Origin: Planotetraspora sp. A-T 1434
GTDB taxonomy: Bacteria; Actinomycetota; Actinomycetes; Streptosporangiales; Streptosporangiaceae
Assembly (NCBI RefSeq): GCF_025420585.1
Contig: NZ_JAOEGB010000008.1
Location: 186,001-250,000, forward strand
Direction of reading: 5' to 3'
DNA: 64,000 nucleotides
Numbering within the stretch: position 1 is the stretch's first letter; the number at the start of each line of letters is the position of its first letter. The position numbers were made by a program, and so were the translations under genes. The notes under the pieces were generated by a model. That model did not search any database. It was not told where the DNA came from and saw nothing but the letters and a program-made list of their open reading frames with translations. Of the stretch, positions 1 to 9,486 are shown in pieces.

Positions 1-932
1 TCCGCTTCGGATTGAGCTCGGCCTCGATTAAGGCCATTCGTCGAGGAGAACGCTTCAATGACGTCACCGCCCTCGACTGGACTCGCCGTTGGGCGGGTCG
101 AAAGGCGAGCACCGTGATCTGGGAGCCCTTGCTCGCCGGGAAGTTCGGCGACCGGGCGCCTGAGATCTCGATGGCCTGGCTATGGGCCCGAGTACACTTT
201 CGCACCTTCCGGCTGGGATATCTGGATGGCGGTTTCGCGCGTCTCTACTCCGTGCTCGCGGAGCAGGTGGCAGCCAAAGGCGGGAAGCTTGAGTTCGGGA
301 AAAAGCTCACAAAGATCACACAAACCGCCGCCAACCGGCCGGTTCGGGTATCAGTGGAGGACGAATCGCAATATGAATTCGATCGCGTCCTTGTAACGGT
401 TCCGCAGCCCGCGTTCGCCAAGGCCATCGGTGCCGATGGGCAGGACTCCCTCTGGCAAAACCACTATCTGGGTGCGACCTGTTTCGTTCTCGAACTCGAC
501 CGGAGCGTGATTCCCTACTACTGGTTGAACGTCAACGATCCGAGCTTTCCCTTCCTGGCACTCGTTGAGCACACCCAGATGATCTCCCCCTCCACATATG
601 GGGGTCGCCATGTGCTCTACGTCGGAAACTACGTTCCCCGCGAGGACTGGAGGTTCACCACGAGACCGGACGAATTGCTGAAACGATTCGTCCCCTACAT
701 CCGCCAAATCAACCCAGGGTTCGACCTCTCATGGGTGAGGCAATGGCACTTCTCTCGCGCCGGATTCGCCCAACCGGTGGTCACCTCTGGGTACCGTGCC
801 CTGATCCCATCCCACACCACAGCGTTGCCCGGTGTTTTTCTGGCGACCATGGCGCAGGTCTACCCGCAGGATCGGGGGCAGAACTATGCGGTTGCGATGG
901 CGCGCAGAGTAGTCCGTGACTACTTCAGCTGA
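1..932 (+). CDS. FAD-dependent oxidoreductase, C-terminal part (5' end outside window)
   Basis: The reading frame is open to the first base of the window, so the gene starts upstream; about 309 codons are visible. The fragment resembles the C-terminal substrate and FAD-contacting half of protoporphyrinogen-oxidase/amine-oxidase type flavoproteins: a GYLDGGFARL segment, then the alternation of beta strands around 'RVLVTVPQPAFAKAI', and a C-terminal 'PGVFLATMAQVYPQDRGQNYAVAMAR' region, which in this family contacts the flavin. The N-terminal GxGxxG dinucleotide-binding motif would lie upstream. It is followed after 59 bp by membrane proteins of a probable surface-polysaccharide locus; UDP-sugar mutase-like or HemY-like enzymes are often found in such loci. 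The family assignment is moderately sure, the substrate unknown. Confidence 0.7.
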   Translation, partial: RFGLSSASIKAIRRGERFNDVTALDWTRRWAGRKASTVIWEPLLAGKFGDRAPEISMAWLWARVHFRTFRLGYLDGGFARLYSVLAEQVAAKGGKLEFGKKLTKITQTAANRPVRVSVEDESQYEFDRVLVTVPQPAFAKAIGADGQDSLWQNHYLGATCFVLELDRSVIPYYWLNVNDPSFPFLALVEHTQMISPSTYGGRHVLYVGNYVPREDWRFTTRPDELLKRFVPYIRQINPGFDLSWVRQWHFSRAGFAQPVVTSGYRALIPSHTTALPGVFLATMAQVYPQDRGQNYAVAMARRVVRDYFS

Positions 933-991
933 TCGGAAACAACGGACCAGACGGATGCCCAGGGTCAGTCCGCTCCGAGAAAGGATCTGCA

Positions 992-2524
992 ATGCTTGAT
1001 CGGTCAACGATCGATTACGCGGAGAACGCCAGAGAGGCGACCGAAACTGAGGATCCTCTCAGATCACGGAAGCACCGCCTCGCTCTCCTGACCGATCCAT
1101 ATTTCATCATTTCGGCGACAATCATACTGTGGGGAATTGTCGTCAGCTCCTACCACATATGGAGTAATGACTGGCATGCGCACGTGGCGAGCGTGCGCGC
1201 GCTCATGGACAACCCGTGGCGACCTGAGAATCCTCTAGTGGGTGGCTCCGCACCGTGGCCCTATTTCGAACCGTATGAGCTGGTGGTCGCGTTGGCTGCG
1301 CGACTGACAGGTCTGTCCGCGGAGACCGCTTTCGAGATGGCCGGCCCGGTCAATGCGGTGCTCTTCTGCTGGGCACTGCGACGCTTCTGCAATCACCTTC
1401 ACAGGAGCACTTGGACGGCGACGCTCGCACTCGTGTTCACGTTGTTCTTGTGGGGAGTGACATCGATCCAGTGGAGTGGCCTGTTCGAACTGAGCTCACT
1501 GGTCTCATCCTTCAGCTACCCCGCCACACTCGCCACGGCGCTCATGCTGCTGTCCCTGGACGCTCTGTTGAGATTCCGGGAGACAGCCCGGGTCCCGTGG
1601 CTCGCCCTGCTCAGCGTTCTCGCGGCGGCGCTTGTCCTGATACATCCTGCGACCGCCATGGGCGCCGCCGCGACCGCTGTAGGTCTCGTATTCGTCCGGT
1701 TGGGAAAGTGGACCCCGTGGCGATTGGCCGCCCTGCTGATTCCTGCCGCATCTGCGTTGATTGCCGTAGCTTATTGGCCTTACTTCGATATCTCGGTCTT
1801 GCTCAACCGAGGCGAAGCCTTCGACCAGGTTCAGGCCGACTTGCTGCACAGCTCGATTCTGCGGTTCGGCCTGGTCTTGCTCGCACTCCCTGCCCTGCTC
1901 TGGGACAGGCGGGACCGGCTGGGGCTCGAACTGCTCGGGATGTTCACTGTCTGCACCGCCGCACTCCTCGTGGGAACGATCGCGGGGATGGGGACGATGG
2001 CGAGGCTGATGCCGTTTCCGGTGCTCCTTCTCCACCTGGCCCTCGCCCGGCACCTGGCGCAGAAGAGGGATCCCCGGCGACCGTATAGGAAGGTGGTCAC
2101 CGTGGCGACGGTCATCGGGGCGTGGGTGCAAATCGGTACTGCCGTTATGCTCGCCCTCCCGCCAGACATGAGGCTTGGCAGATACCAGGAATGGACGGAG
2201 CCCTATCGCTTCGCGCAACGGCACCTACGGCCCGGAGATGTGGTACTCACAGAAGATCAAGGCGCCGCGCGGCTGCTGCCCCTGTGGGGAGTCCGGTCCG
2301 TCGCTCCAGGCTATGAGCACTTTTTCGTGCCCGACGAGGAGAAACGATGGAAAGCCGTCGACCGTTTCCTGGATCCGGATACGAAAGCCGACGAGCGCAA
2401 GCGCATCATCGATGATTATGGCGTGAGATGTGTGCTTACCAGAAAGTGGCCTCACCAGTCCATTCCTGGATTCGTGAAAGGGAGCACAAGGTCGGGCGAC
2501 ATCGCGCTGTTCTGTCGCCCCTGA
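992..2524 (+). CDS. Polytopic membrane protein, GT-C glycosyltransferase-like
   Basis: 510 residues. The ATG is preceded by GAAAGGA at a good distance. A cytoplasmic N-terminus of about 35 residues is followed by roughly ten hydrophobic segments and a soluble C-terminal part of about 110 residues. After the first membrane segment there is a loop containing the acidic/aromatic 'SNDWHAHVASVRALMDN' stretch; a loop with a conserved Asp after TM1 is typical of GT-C fold lipid-linked sugar transferases. I do not recognise a named family. The position between a flavoprotein and a secreted sugar-active protein fits a role in export or assembly of a surface glycan, but this is inference. Confidence 0.6.
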   Translation: MLDRSTIDYAENAREATETEDPLRSRKHRLALLTDPYFIISATIILWGIVVSSYHIWSNDWHAHVASVRALMDNPWRPENPLVGGSAPWPYFEPYELVVALAARLTGLSAETAFEMAGPVNAVLFCWALRRFCNHLHRSTWTATLALVFTLFLWGVTSIQWSGLFELSSLVSSFSYPATLATALMLLSLDALLRFRETARVPWLALLSVLAAALVLIHPATAMGAAATAVGLVFVRLGKWTPWRLAALLIPAASALIAVAYWPYFDISVLLNRGEAFDQVQADLLHSSILRFGLVLLALPALLWDRRDRLGLELLGMFTVCTAALLVGTIAGMGTMARLMPFPVLLLHLALARHLAQKRDPRRPYRKVVTVATVIGAWVQIGTAVMLALPPDMRLGRYQEWTEPYRFAQRHLRPGDVVLTEDQGAARLLPLWGVRSVAPGYEHFFVPDEEKRWKAVDRFLDPDTKADERKRIIDDYGVRCVLTRKWPHQSIPGFVKGSTRSGDIALFCRP

Positions 2525-2633
2525 CTGAACGGGAACGTGACAGCCGGCTGGGCTATTTCGTGAGCTCGGGTTGGTCGCGCCCCTCGTCTCCACCTAACCA
2601 AGCGCCGCTAGGTCCACCGGAAACGGACACACC

Positions 2634-4448
2634 ATGCTCAAGCCGTTCTTTTCCTTCCTCGCCGTACTCGGTCTGCTTGCTATGAACCTCGGCACGTTCT
2701 TTCCCTCGTCCGCGTCCAGCAGCACGCTTCGTACGATCACCGTCGATGACAGGGTGACCGGCACAGGAGACAACCAGTTCAACTACCGCGGCACGTGGTC
2801 GAACAACAGCGTCGGCGGTTATTACAACAGCACCCATTCCTGGAGTAACACCGCTGGCGGTTCGGTGACGATGACGTTCAGCGGCACACAGTTCAGGCTG
2901 TATGGGGGGCTGGGGTCGAATGGCGGGATCGCCACGGTTTCCATCGACGGGGGACCAGCGTACGAGGTGGACTTCTACGCGTCCTCCGACCAGGGGGATG
3001 CGGTGCTGTGGGTCAGCGGGATCCTCCCTAACGGTCACCACACCTTCACCCTGGCGGTGGCCGGCATCCGCAATGGCGCGTCCTCGGGTACCTACGTCGT
3101 GCTGGACCGGGTGGACATCATCGACGCGAAAACCGTCGCTTTGGACGATCGAGTGACCGGCGGGGGATACAACCAGTTCAACTACAGCGGCACGTGGGCG
3201 AAAGACGGCGCCCGCGACTACTACGGCAACACCCACTCATACAGCACCACCGTCGACAGCGCCGTCACCATCTTCTTCAACGGTGCCGGCATCGACTTCT
3301 ACGGCGGGGTCGGCGCCGCAGGCGGCATAGGCGCCGCTTCCATCGATGGCGGTCCTGAACAGAAGGTCGACTTCTATGCCGCAGCCGACGCCGGAAACCG
3401 GCTGCTGTGGCAGAGCGGGCCCCTCCGTCCCGGCACGCACACCTTCAGCCTGAGAGTGACCGGCGAGAAGAACACCAACTCCGCCGGCACCCGGATCGCC
3501 ACCGACCGGGTTGACGTCATCAGCAGTGCCGTTACGACCCCGATCCCGAGCACCACTGCCGGCGCAGGCACCGGCTGGACGAAATTCGCCCGCAACCCCG
3601 TCCTCGGGAAGAACTATGGCACCGCATTCGACACCTCGATGCTCCACGAGAACGGCGTCTACAAGATGTGGTTCTCCTGGCGTAACGCCAACGCCATCGC
3701 CTACGTCCAGAGCGTGGACGGCATCTCCTGGACCAAGCCGCGAAGCGTGCTGAGCGGTATCCCCGACACCTGGGAACAGGAGATCAACCGGCCCAGCGTC
3801 ATCTACAACTCCAGGCTGGGCATGTACCAGATGTGGTACACGGGTCAGAATGGCATCTCGAAGATCGGCTACGCCACCAGCACCGACGGCATCACCTGGA
3901 CCAGGAGCGCGCGTAATCCAGTGATGCGGGCCGGGAACGCCTGGGAAAAGAACACCGTCCTTAATCCCAGCGTGCTCTGGAATTCCAGATCGAACGTGTA
4001 CCAGATGTGGTATGCGGCCGGCTTCGACTACGAGCCCAAAGCCATTGGTTACGCGACCAGCGCCGACGGTGTCACCTGGGTCAAAAGCGACAGGAATCCC
4101 GTCCTCACCGCCAACCCAGCCAAAATATGGGAAAAAGACCGTGTTTCGGGTGCGAGCGTTTTCCAACAGTCTGACGGTTACTACTATATGTTCTATATCG
4201 GCTACACCAACATCGACCGAAGCGCGATAGGCATCGCCCGTTCCCGGGACGGAGTCACCTGGCAACGGATGCCCACCAACCCCATCGTCGGGCCGGTCAG
4301 GGGTACGTGGGAATGCGACGCCGACTACAAACCCTCGGTTCTCTGGGAGGATGTCAGCCAATCCTGGAAACTCTGGTACAACGGCCGATGTGGCGCTCCC
4401 GAACAACAGGGTCTCGCCTTGCACCGTGGATCATCCCTGGGCTTCTAA
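2634..4448 (+). CDS. Secreted beta-propeller glycosidase-like protein with two tandem N-terminal beta-sandwich modules
   Basis: 604 residues starting with an export signal (hydrophobic run in residues 8-24, then PSSASS). Residues about 33-161 and 167-296 are two copies of one module: both begin with V/L-DDRVTG, share GGxGxxGGI-A--SIDGGP, VDFYA and end T-L-V-G--N-xxG-T-xxDRVDVI. Residues about 310-604 hold repeated blades with 'YQMWYTG', 'YQMWYAA', 'YYMFYIG' and 'WKLWYNG' motifs and 'SxDGITWTR' turns, as in five-bladed propeller glycosidases (GH43/GH32/GH130-like). Probable extracellular sugar-binding and perhaps sugar-cleaving role. Catalytic acids cannot be assigned by eye. The gene ends just before a strong terminator. 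Confidence 0.65.
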   Translation: MLKPFFSFLAVLGLLAMNLGTFFPSSASSSTLRTITVDDRVTGTGDNQFNYRGTWSNNSVGGYYNSTHSWSNTAGGSVTMTFSGTQFRLYGGLGSNGGIATVSIDGGPAYEVDFYASSDQGDAVLWVSGILPNGHHTFTLAVAGIRNGASSGTYVVLDRVDIIDAKTVALDDRVTGGGYNQFNYSGTWAKDGARDYYGNTHSYSTTVDSAVTIFFNGAGIDFYGGVGAAGGIGAASIDGGPEQKVDFYAAADAGNRLLWQSGPLRPGTHTFSLRVTGEKNTNSAGTRIATDRVDVISSAVTTPIPSTTAGAGTGWTKFARNPVLGKNYGTAFDTSMLHENGVYKMWFSWRNANAIAYVQSVDGISWTKPRSVLSGIPDTWEQEINRPSVIYNSRLGMYQMWYTGQNGISKIGYATSTDGITWTRSARNPVMRAGNAWEKNTVLNPSVLWNSRSNVYQMWYAAGFDYEPKAIGYATSADGVTWVKSDRNPVLTANPAKIWEKDRVSGASVFQQSDGYYYMFYIGYTNIDRSAIGIARSRDGVTWQRMPTNPIVGPVRGTWECDADYKPSVLWEDVSQSWKLWYNGRCGAPEQQGLALHRGSSLGF

Positions 4449-4602
4449 GTCGTGTCTAGGCGCGTCCTCATCTCCGACCACGGGCGGGGGACGTAGCCGA
4501 CCGTCTCGGCCTCGGGGACGCTTCGCACTGGCGTGTCCGGCGGCAGATTATGAACCGCCCGCGATCGCTTTTACCGCCGGGCTCGGAGCCGGGTGCGGGA
4601 GA

Positions 4603-4633
4603 AAAGCGGAACGCCCGGAGGGTGTTCCGCTTT
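4603..4633 (+). terminator. Rho-independent-type hairpin after the beta-propeller gene
   Basis: A perfect 10-bp inverted repeat, AAAGCGGAAC at 4603-4612 and GTTCCGCTTT at 4624-4633, with an 11-nt loop, followed by GTAGTTTTC. It lies 155 bp after the stop of the secreted protein gene and would end transcription of the first three genes. Confidence 0.75.
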
Positions 4634-5070
4634 GTAGTTTTCGCCACGAAAACGTGGCCGCTGAGCGGCTGTTCTCGCCCACCCGCGCTCTTCACTGAGG
4701 TCATAACTCGATTTTTTCTCCTTTGCGGGCCAATTCTCGCGCAAATTTTACGGGATTTTGCGGTTTGGTTCCCAGCTTGTCGCTGGTGGCCAATTGATTC
4801 TGATCCGGGATGTCATGTCCCGTTTTGGTTCGGCGCCTGGATCGAGGCGGGGTGGCGTCCATGGGGGTGCTCGAATCCCGGGTAATCATGGTCAAGCACA
4901 GGCCTCCGATGCGGCCGCCGTTTCTGTTGAGGAAACGCCTGGCGGCTCATTTCTGACTCCAGATTTTTTGGCCCACTCTTGCCAGGGTGGATGTCTGGGT
5001 GGTTCGGCGATACGGGGAAGGTTCGAAGCGACCTAATCGGCTGGAGGCGCTCAAGTAAGGGGGAGAAGAT
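4634..5070. other. Gene-free stretch, unusually AT-rich for this window
   Basis: No convincing coding frame on either strand. The part from about 4690 to 4830 has runs such as GATTTTTTC and AAATTTTACGGGATTTTG, clearly richer in A and T than the flanks. Upstream of the methyltransferase remnant there is AAGGGGG at 5056-5062, which can serve as its ribosome binding site. It may be promoter DNA or the residue of lost genes; I see no repeat or att-like structure. Confidence 0.4.
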
Positions 5071-5379
5071 TTGAACGCGGAGGAGATCAGGAAACCTGTT
5101 CGGCTCAAGGAACGGCATTTCTGGCATCGGGAACGGCGCGTCATTCTTGCCCGAGAGGCCCATCGGCTGGGTCCACCCGTCGATGCCCTGGAAATCGGTG
5201 CCGCCAATGGTGTGAAATGCGAGATGCTCAATCGCTTGGGCTGGAACGCGCTTGCCCCGTATTACCACGTCACGGCGACGGAGATTGCGAGGGAACGCGG
5301 GCTGGAGGCGCTGCGCGCCGACACGCGCGCGCTGCTCGGTGTCTCGCTATTCGTGCGGGCCCGGCGGAGGCTCGTGTGA
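5071..5379 (+). pseudogene. Class I SAM-dependent methyltransferase with a large internal deletion
   Basis: A TTG start after a GGGGGAGAAG site gives 102 residues. Residues 1-50 look like the start of a polysaccharide-cluster methyltransferase, with motif I 'ALEIGAANG' at 39-47 that binds S-adenosylmethionine. Residues about 68-85 still fit the acidic-loop region, but then the sequence jumps to 'GVSLFVRARRRLV', which looks like the extreme C-terminus of the same family. Normal members are about 210-250 residues, so roughly 120 residues appear to be missing in frame. The stop overlaps the next gene's GTG (GTGA), a coupling that was probably kept from the intact gene. Likely non-functional. Confidence 0.6.
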
Positions 5380-7100
5380 CGAGCCTGACCGCGGTCCGTC
5401 CTGACGCCCCCGCGAAAGCGCGCCGCAGGAGACGGCTGCCCGTGGAGTTGGCGGCCCTCGGCGTGGGGTCCGTCGTGCTCGCGGTGATCATGACCTGGCC
5501 CACGATGGCCCATCCGGCCACCACGCTCCCCGGTGACTTGGAAGATCCGCCCTGCTTGGCCTGGGAAATCGCGTGGTACGGCCATGCCCTGCTCCAACAG
5601 TTCAGGCATCCCTTCGATGGAAACATCTTCTGGCCGGTGCAGCACACCGCTGTGATCAGTGACAGTTTGGTCGGCCTGGCACCGCTGGGCCTCGGTGTCA
5701 ATGACATGGCGGACGCCCTCCTGCGTTACAACCTGATCTACGTCCTGGCTGCCGCGTTCAATTTCGTGGGTGCTTACTTGCTGGCTCGCCAGCTCGGCAG
5801 CGGGCGGACAGGCGCACTCGTGGCGGGTGCGGCCTTCGCTTACACACCATGGCGGATCTGCCATGCGATACACATCAATATCCTGATGACCGGCGGTGTT
5901 CCGCTGTCGATCGCACTTCTGCTGAGGGGCCACGGGATCGGCCGGGGACGATGGGATCTGTCCCAAGCGCGGCCGTGGCCGGCTCTGGCGGGCTGGGCGG
6001 TGGCCGCCTGGCAGATGAGTCTGGGTTTCGCGATCGGCTTGTCCTTCGCGTACGTGCTCATGCTGATCGTGCTGGCGGGATTCGCCGGGTGGCTGGCCGC
6101 CGGTCGGCCGCGCCCATCTCGGAGGTTGCTGGCGGCGGACGTGGCTGGAGGCGTCGGCTTCGCGGCGGTAACGTTCGCGCTGGGGAGCGTGTTCGCGCAA
6201 GTGGCGAAAGATCACCCCGAGGCCGCACGGACTCGTAACGTGGCCATCCTCGATTACTTCTCGCCCCCACTTCGGGGTTTCTGGGCAGCCCACGAGAACT
6301 CGTTCCTATGGGGGCCGCTTACCTCAGGGGCGCGCGATGGAATCCCGTGGACGGTTGAGGCCTGCCTGTTCCCCGGCTTGACTGTGGTCCTGATCGCGGC
6401 TCTCGGCTTGGTGGTAACGGTCTGGAGTCGTCGCAGGCGGGTGTGGCTGGTGCTGGTCGTGTTGATCAGCGCGCTGTGGGCCCTGGGCACGACGTTTTTG
6501 GGCGGAAGGTGGACGTGGTTGCCCGCCCGAGAACTGCTCCCGGGTTTCGATGCGGTGCGGACGTCCGGTCGCCTGGTGATGTACGCCGTTCTAGCGCTGG
6601 GGTTGCTCGCCGCGGGGGCGGTTACCCGACTTACCCGACTTACCCGATTTACCCGATTTACGCGTGTGGCATCGCTCAGATCCGCCCTGCTGGCAATTCC
6701 TCTGCTCGTCTGCGTCGAAGGATTGTCAACGGTCCCACATCCGAAGGTGCCACAGCCACCATCCGCCCTGGCCCAGGTCAAGGGGCCTGTGCTGATACTC
6801 CCCGCGCTGCGGTTTCGGGACCCCATTTCCGTGATCTGGTCGACGAACGGTTTCTACCAGCAAGTGAACGGCCACGGATCTTTCATTCCGCGGATGATGG
6901 TGGATGTGGCCAGGATCACCACGTCGTTCCCGGATCGGATGTCGCTCGAATACCTACGGCGCATGGGCGTCCGCGAGGTCGTCATCCCCCGGGACCGTGC
7001 TATTGGGCACATTTTCGAGACCGCAGTTGAACGTTCCGTCACCGGACTCCCGGTGGAGCGACGCGACATGGGAGACAGTGTCCTCTACGTCATCCACTGA
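5376..7100 (+). CDS. Large polytopic membrane protein, GT-C/YfhO-like
   Basis: The GTG at 5376 is chosen over an upstream in-frame ATG because GGCGGAGG lies 5 nt before it and it overlaps the preceding stop as GTGA; this gives 574 residues. A short basic N-terminus is followed by about 10-12 membrane spans and a roughly 140-residue extracytoplasmic C-terminal domain. The first loop, with 'LPGDLEDPPCLAWEIAWYGH', contains acidic residues after TM1, as in GT-C sugar transferases. Residues near 418-431 are encoded by a 9-bp tandem repeat (T-R-L/F). Function in surface glycan assembly is inferred from neighbours. Confidence 0.6.
   Translation: MTSLTAVRPDAPAKARRRRRLPVELAALGVGSVVLAVIMTWPTMAHPATTLPGDLEDPPCLAWEIAWYGHALLQQFRHPFDGNIFWPVQHTAVISDSLVGLAPLGLGVNDMADALLRYNLIYVLAAAFNFVGAYLLARQLGSGRTGALVAGAAFAYTPWRICHAIHINILMTGGVPLSIALLLRGHGIGRGRWDLSQARPWPALAGWAVAAWQMSLGFAIGLSFAYVLMLIVLAGFAGWLAAGRPRPSRRLLAADVAGGVGFAAVTFALGSVFAQVAKDHPEAARTRNVAILDYFSPPLRGFWAAHENSFLWGPLTSGARDGIPWTVEACLFPGLTVVLIAALGLVVTVWSRRRRVWLVLVVLISALWALGTTFLGGRWTWLPARELLPGFDAVRTSGRLVMYAVLALGLLAAGAVTRLTRLTRFTRFTRVASLRSALLAIPLLVCVEGLSTVPHPKVPQPPSALAQVKGPVLILPALRFRDPISVIWSTNGFYQQVNGHGSFIPRMMVDVARITTSFPDRMSLEYLRRMGVREVVIPRDRAIGHIFETAVERSVTGLPVERRDMGDSVLYVIH
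6628..6665 (+). repeat. 9-bp in-frame tandem repeat
   Basis: Four and a half copies of ACCCGACTT / ACCCGATTT encode TRLTRLTRFTRF inside the membrane protein gene. The unit length is a multiple of three, so copy-number change would keep the frame. Confidence 0.8.
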
Positions 7101-7407
7101 TCTTCCCTGCTGGGAAAAGATTCATTAGCCCCAGCATTGTTTGCGCTGAAGGTAATTCTCATCACGAGCGTGCTGATCGCTTATTCCTGATGGGGATGGC
7201 AGAGTCGGGCAAAAGAGGTGCGATCGCAGCGCGAGCCTCGCCCAAAACTAATGGCGCAGGCCTTTTACTGGCCTCGCAATTCCGGCCAACAGGAGGTTCA
7301 ATGGAGACGCTTTCCTTCCGACGTCCGATCGCATCGACCGCGCCCCTGACCGCCCGGCACCATGCGCCCGCGAGCACGGTGAAGGGCACAGCGAACGGAC
7401 TGGCATC
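7101..7407. other. Intergenic region upstream of the DUF2079 gene
   Basis: About 300 bp with no convincing gene. CTGCTGGGAAAAGATTCATTAG near the start and an A/T-containing stretch around 7140-7190 could hold a promoter for the downstream gene. No repeat or hairpin stands out. Confidence 0.35.
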
Positions 7408-8949
7408 GTGATGGCCAGGCCGAACAGGTTCCCAGAGACCCGGGTTGCGGCCGAACAGCCGGAGGCAGGAGGTGGTCGCCCGCCATCCCCCGCTTCGAGG
7501 CGATGGCCGGACCGGCACCGGCTTTCGGTCATGGCTATAACGGTCACGGCCGCCGGTCTGTACGCGCTTCTTAGCCTGGTCCGCTTCTACGGGTACCGGG
7601 CGAGCAACTACGACCTCGTCATCCATGACCAGGCCGTCCGCGGGTATGCGGCTTTCACCGGGCCCATCTGCCCTCTCCTGGGGTTCGATCGTGGTCTCGG
7701 CCTGGGGTTCAGCCAGCTCGGCGACCATTTCGCGCCGATTCTGGCGATTCTCGCTCCGCTCTACTGGCTGCACGACGGGCCGGAGACATTGCTCGTCGCT
7801 CAGGCGGTTCTGTTCGCGCTCGCCATCCCGCCGATCTGGTCGTACACGCGGCGCATGCTCGGCACCGGGCCCGCTTACCTCGTCGCCACCGCCTACGCCA
7901 TCTCCTGGCCGGTCGCACAGGCGGTGAACTTCGACTTCCACGAGGTGGCGTTCGTCCCCGTCCTGACCGCGGTGATGATCGAGCGGTTTCACGCGAAAAA
8001 GCACGTTGCGGCCGCGCTCGCGGCGGCCGCGCTCCTGCTCGTGAAAGAGGACATGGGCCTGGTGGTCGCCGGCTTCGGCTGTTTCGCTCTGATACGCGGA
8101 CGCCGCCTCAACGGAGCCGCGTACATCGCGCTCGGCCTCTCCTATACCTTGCTCGTGCGTGAGGTCCTGACCCCCGCCTTTGGCGGTGATCCGATGTACC
8201 ACTGGCACTATGACGGGCTCGGGAAGAACATCGCGGAGGTGCTGGGCACGTTCGCCAGTGATCCGCTCAGCGTCCTGAACAGGTTCGTCACCCCGCAAGT
8301 GAAGGTCGAGACCCTGGCCTTTCTGCTCTGGCCTGCCTTGCTGACCTGCCTTTTCTCACCATTGATGCTGATGGCGCTGCCACACTTCCTCGAGCGGATG
8401 CTGTCGGACATCCCGAACTGGTGGGCATCGGACTTTCAGTACAACGCCTTCACCGTGGTCATCATTCTGTGCGCCGGCGTGGACGGCACCGCCCGGCTGG
8501 CCCAGTGGATGGGGCGCCGTGTGGGCACTCGGACCTGGGCCCTCACCTGGGCGGCCGGAGTGTTCGTGGCGGCGCTCACGCTGGTGCCGCGATTCCCCTT
8601 CTACCAGCTCATCGAGCCGCAGTTCTATGAGAGGGGTCCGGACGTGATCGCCGCGGATGAGGCGATCAAGGTGGTGCCGGATGGAGTCGTGGTCGAGGCG
8701 GCCAACAATATCGGTCCGCGCCTGTCCGGACGTACGACGGTCCTGAACTGGGGCGACCTGCCACCCGTGGCGGACTGGATAGTGGCGGACGTCGCCCGCA
8801 TCAGCTTCCCGTGGCACTCTACAGACGAGGAGAAGCAGAGGGCGGATGAACTCGTGGCAATGGGCTACGAGGTCGTCTTCTACCGTGACGGTTACGTGGT
8901 CCTTCACAGGACGTCCCCCTCAGGGCAACCCGCCAAGGTGGTTCCGTAG
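7408..8949 (+). CDS. DUF2079 family polytopic membrane protein
   Basis: 513 residues from a GTG at 7408 (an ATG follows directly at 7411). Features of DUF2079 are visible: after TM1 the motif 'NYDLVIHDQAVRGYA', then 'SQLGDHFAPILAILAPLYW' and 'HDGPETLLVAQAVLFALA', with 'NFDFHEVAFVP' further on. About ten membrane spans are followed by an extracytoplasmic tail from residue 400. The family is predicted to be GT-C like, and the acidic and His residues in the first loop fit a lipid-phosphate sugar transfer site. It probably belongs with the membrane proteins upstream in cell-surface glycan synthesis. Confidence 0.75.
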   Translation: MMARPNRFPETRVAAEQPEAGGGRPPSPASRRWPDRHRLSVMAITVTAAGLYALLSLVRFYGYRASNYDLVIHDQAVRGYAAFTGPICPLLGFDRGLGLGFSQLGDHFAPILAILAPLYWLHDGPETLLVAQAVLFALAIPPIWSYTRRMLGTGPAYLVATAYAISWPVAQAVNFDFHEVAFVPVLTAVMIERFHAKKHVAAALAAAALLLVKEDMGLVVAGFGCFALIRGRRLNGAAYIALGLSYTLLVREVLTPAFGGDPMYHWHYDGLGKNIAEVLGTFASDPLSVLNRFVTPQVKVETLAFLLWPALLTCLFSPLMLMALPHFLERMLSDIPNWWASDFQYNAFTVVIILCAGVDGTARLAQWMGRRVGTRTWALTWAAGVFVAALTLVPRFPFYQLIEPQFYERGPDVIAADEAIKVVPDGVVVEAANNIGPRLSGRTTVLNWGDLPPVADWIVADVARISFPWHSTDEEKQRADELVAMGYEVVFYRDGYVVLHRTSPSGQPAKVVP

Positions 8950-8987
8950 TGGGCCACGACGCGTCCGCCCGACCGGCGGAGCCGTGA

Positions 8988-9473
8988 TCAGATGACGGCG
9001 ACGGCGGTGATGAGGCCGATGACGAAATGGGTGACGGCGAGGAGGACGGCGGCCGGCTGCAGGGTGGCCTCGTGCGCGAGCTCCCGGACCGAGATCCCGG
9101 CGATCTTGTCGAACACGATCATGCCGAGGGTCTGTACGGCGATGCCGACCAGGCCGAAGACCAGGGTCGCGAGCAGGCCGTCCCGCAGCGCGCCGCCGGA
9201 CGACCAGATCGAGGCCGCCACGATCAGCCCGACGGCGGCCAGGCTGGAGGCGGTCAGGAGCGTCGCGTTGGGGTTGCGGTCGGTGCGGATCACCTTGCTG
9301 AGGCGTCCGGGCGTGGCGAGGTCGATGACGTAGAACCCGGCGACGAGCAGCAGCACGCCGAGGATCGCGTAGGCGAGGATCGCCAGCGAGCCATGCCCGA
9401 GGACGGAGGCGAGCGAGGTGGAGGGGGCGGTGTTCATGCCGGTGTTCAAGCCGGTGTTCATGCCGGTGTTCAT
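8988..9473 (-). CDS. DUF350 family membrane protein
   Basis: About 161 residues with four hydrophobic segments and the charged 'RLSKVIRTDRNPNA' loop typical of DUF350. The N-terminus is a run of MNTG repeats, giving several possible starts: the ATG at 9473 lies just after the upstream stop, while an ATG at 9527 would overlap the upstream gene by 41 nt and give 179 residues. It is downstream of an ATP-grasp synthase-like gene; DUF350 (E. coli YjfL) is known to sit next to such genes (YjfC). Function unknown; it probably acts at the membrane with its neighbours. Confidence 0.75.
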   Translation of the reverse strand: MNTGMNTGLNTGMNTAPSTSLASVLGHGSLAILAYAILGVLLLVAGFYVIDLATPGRLSKVIRTDRNPNATLLTASSLAAVGLIVAASIWSSGGALRDGLLATLVFGLVGIAVQTLGMIVFDKIAGISVRELAHEATLQPAAVLLAVTHFVIGLITAVAVI

Positions 9474-9486
9474 AGCCGGGTCGCTT

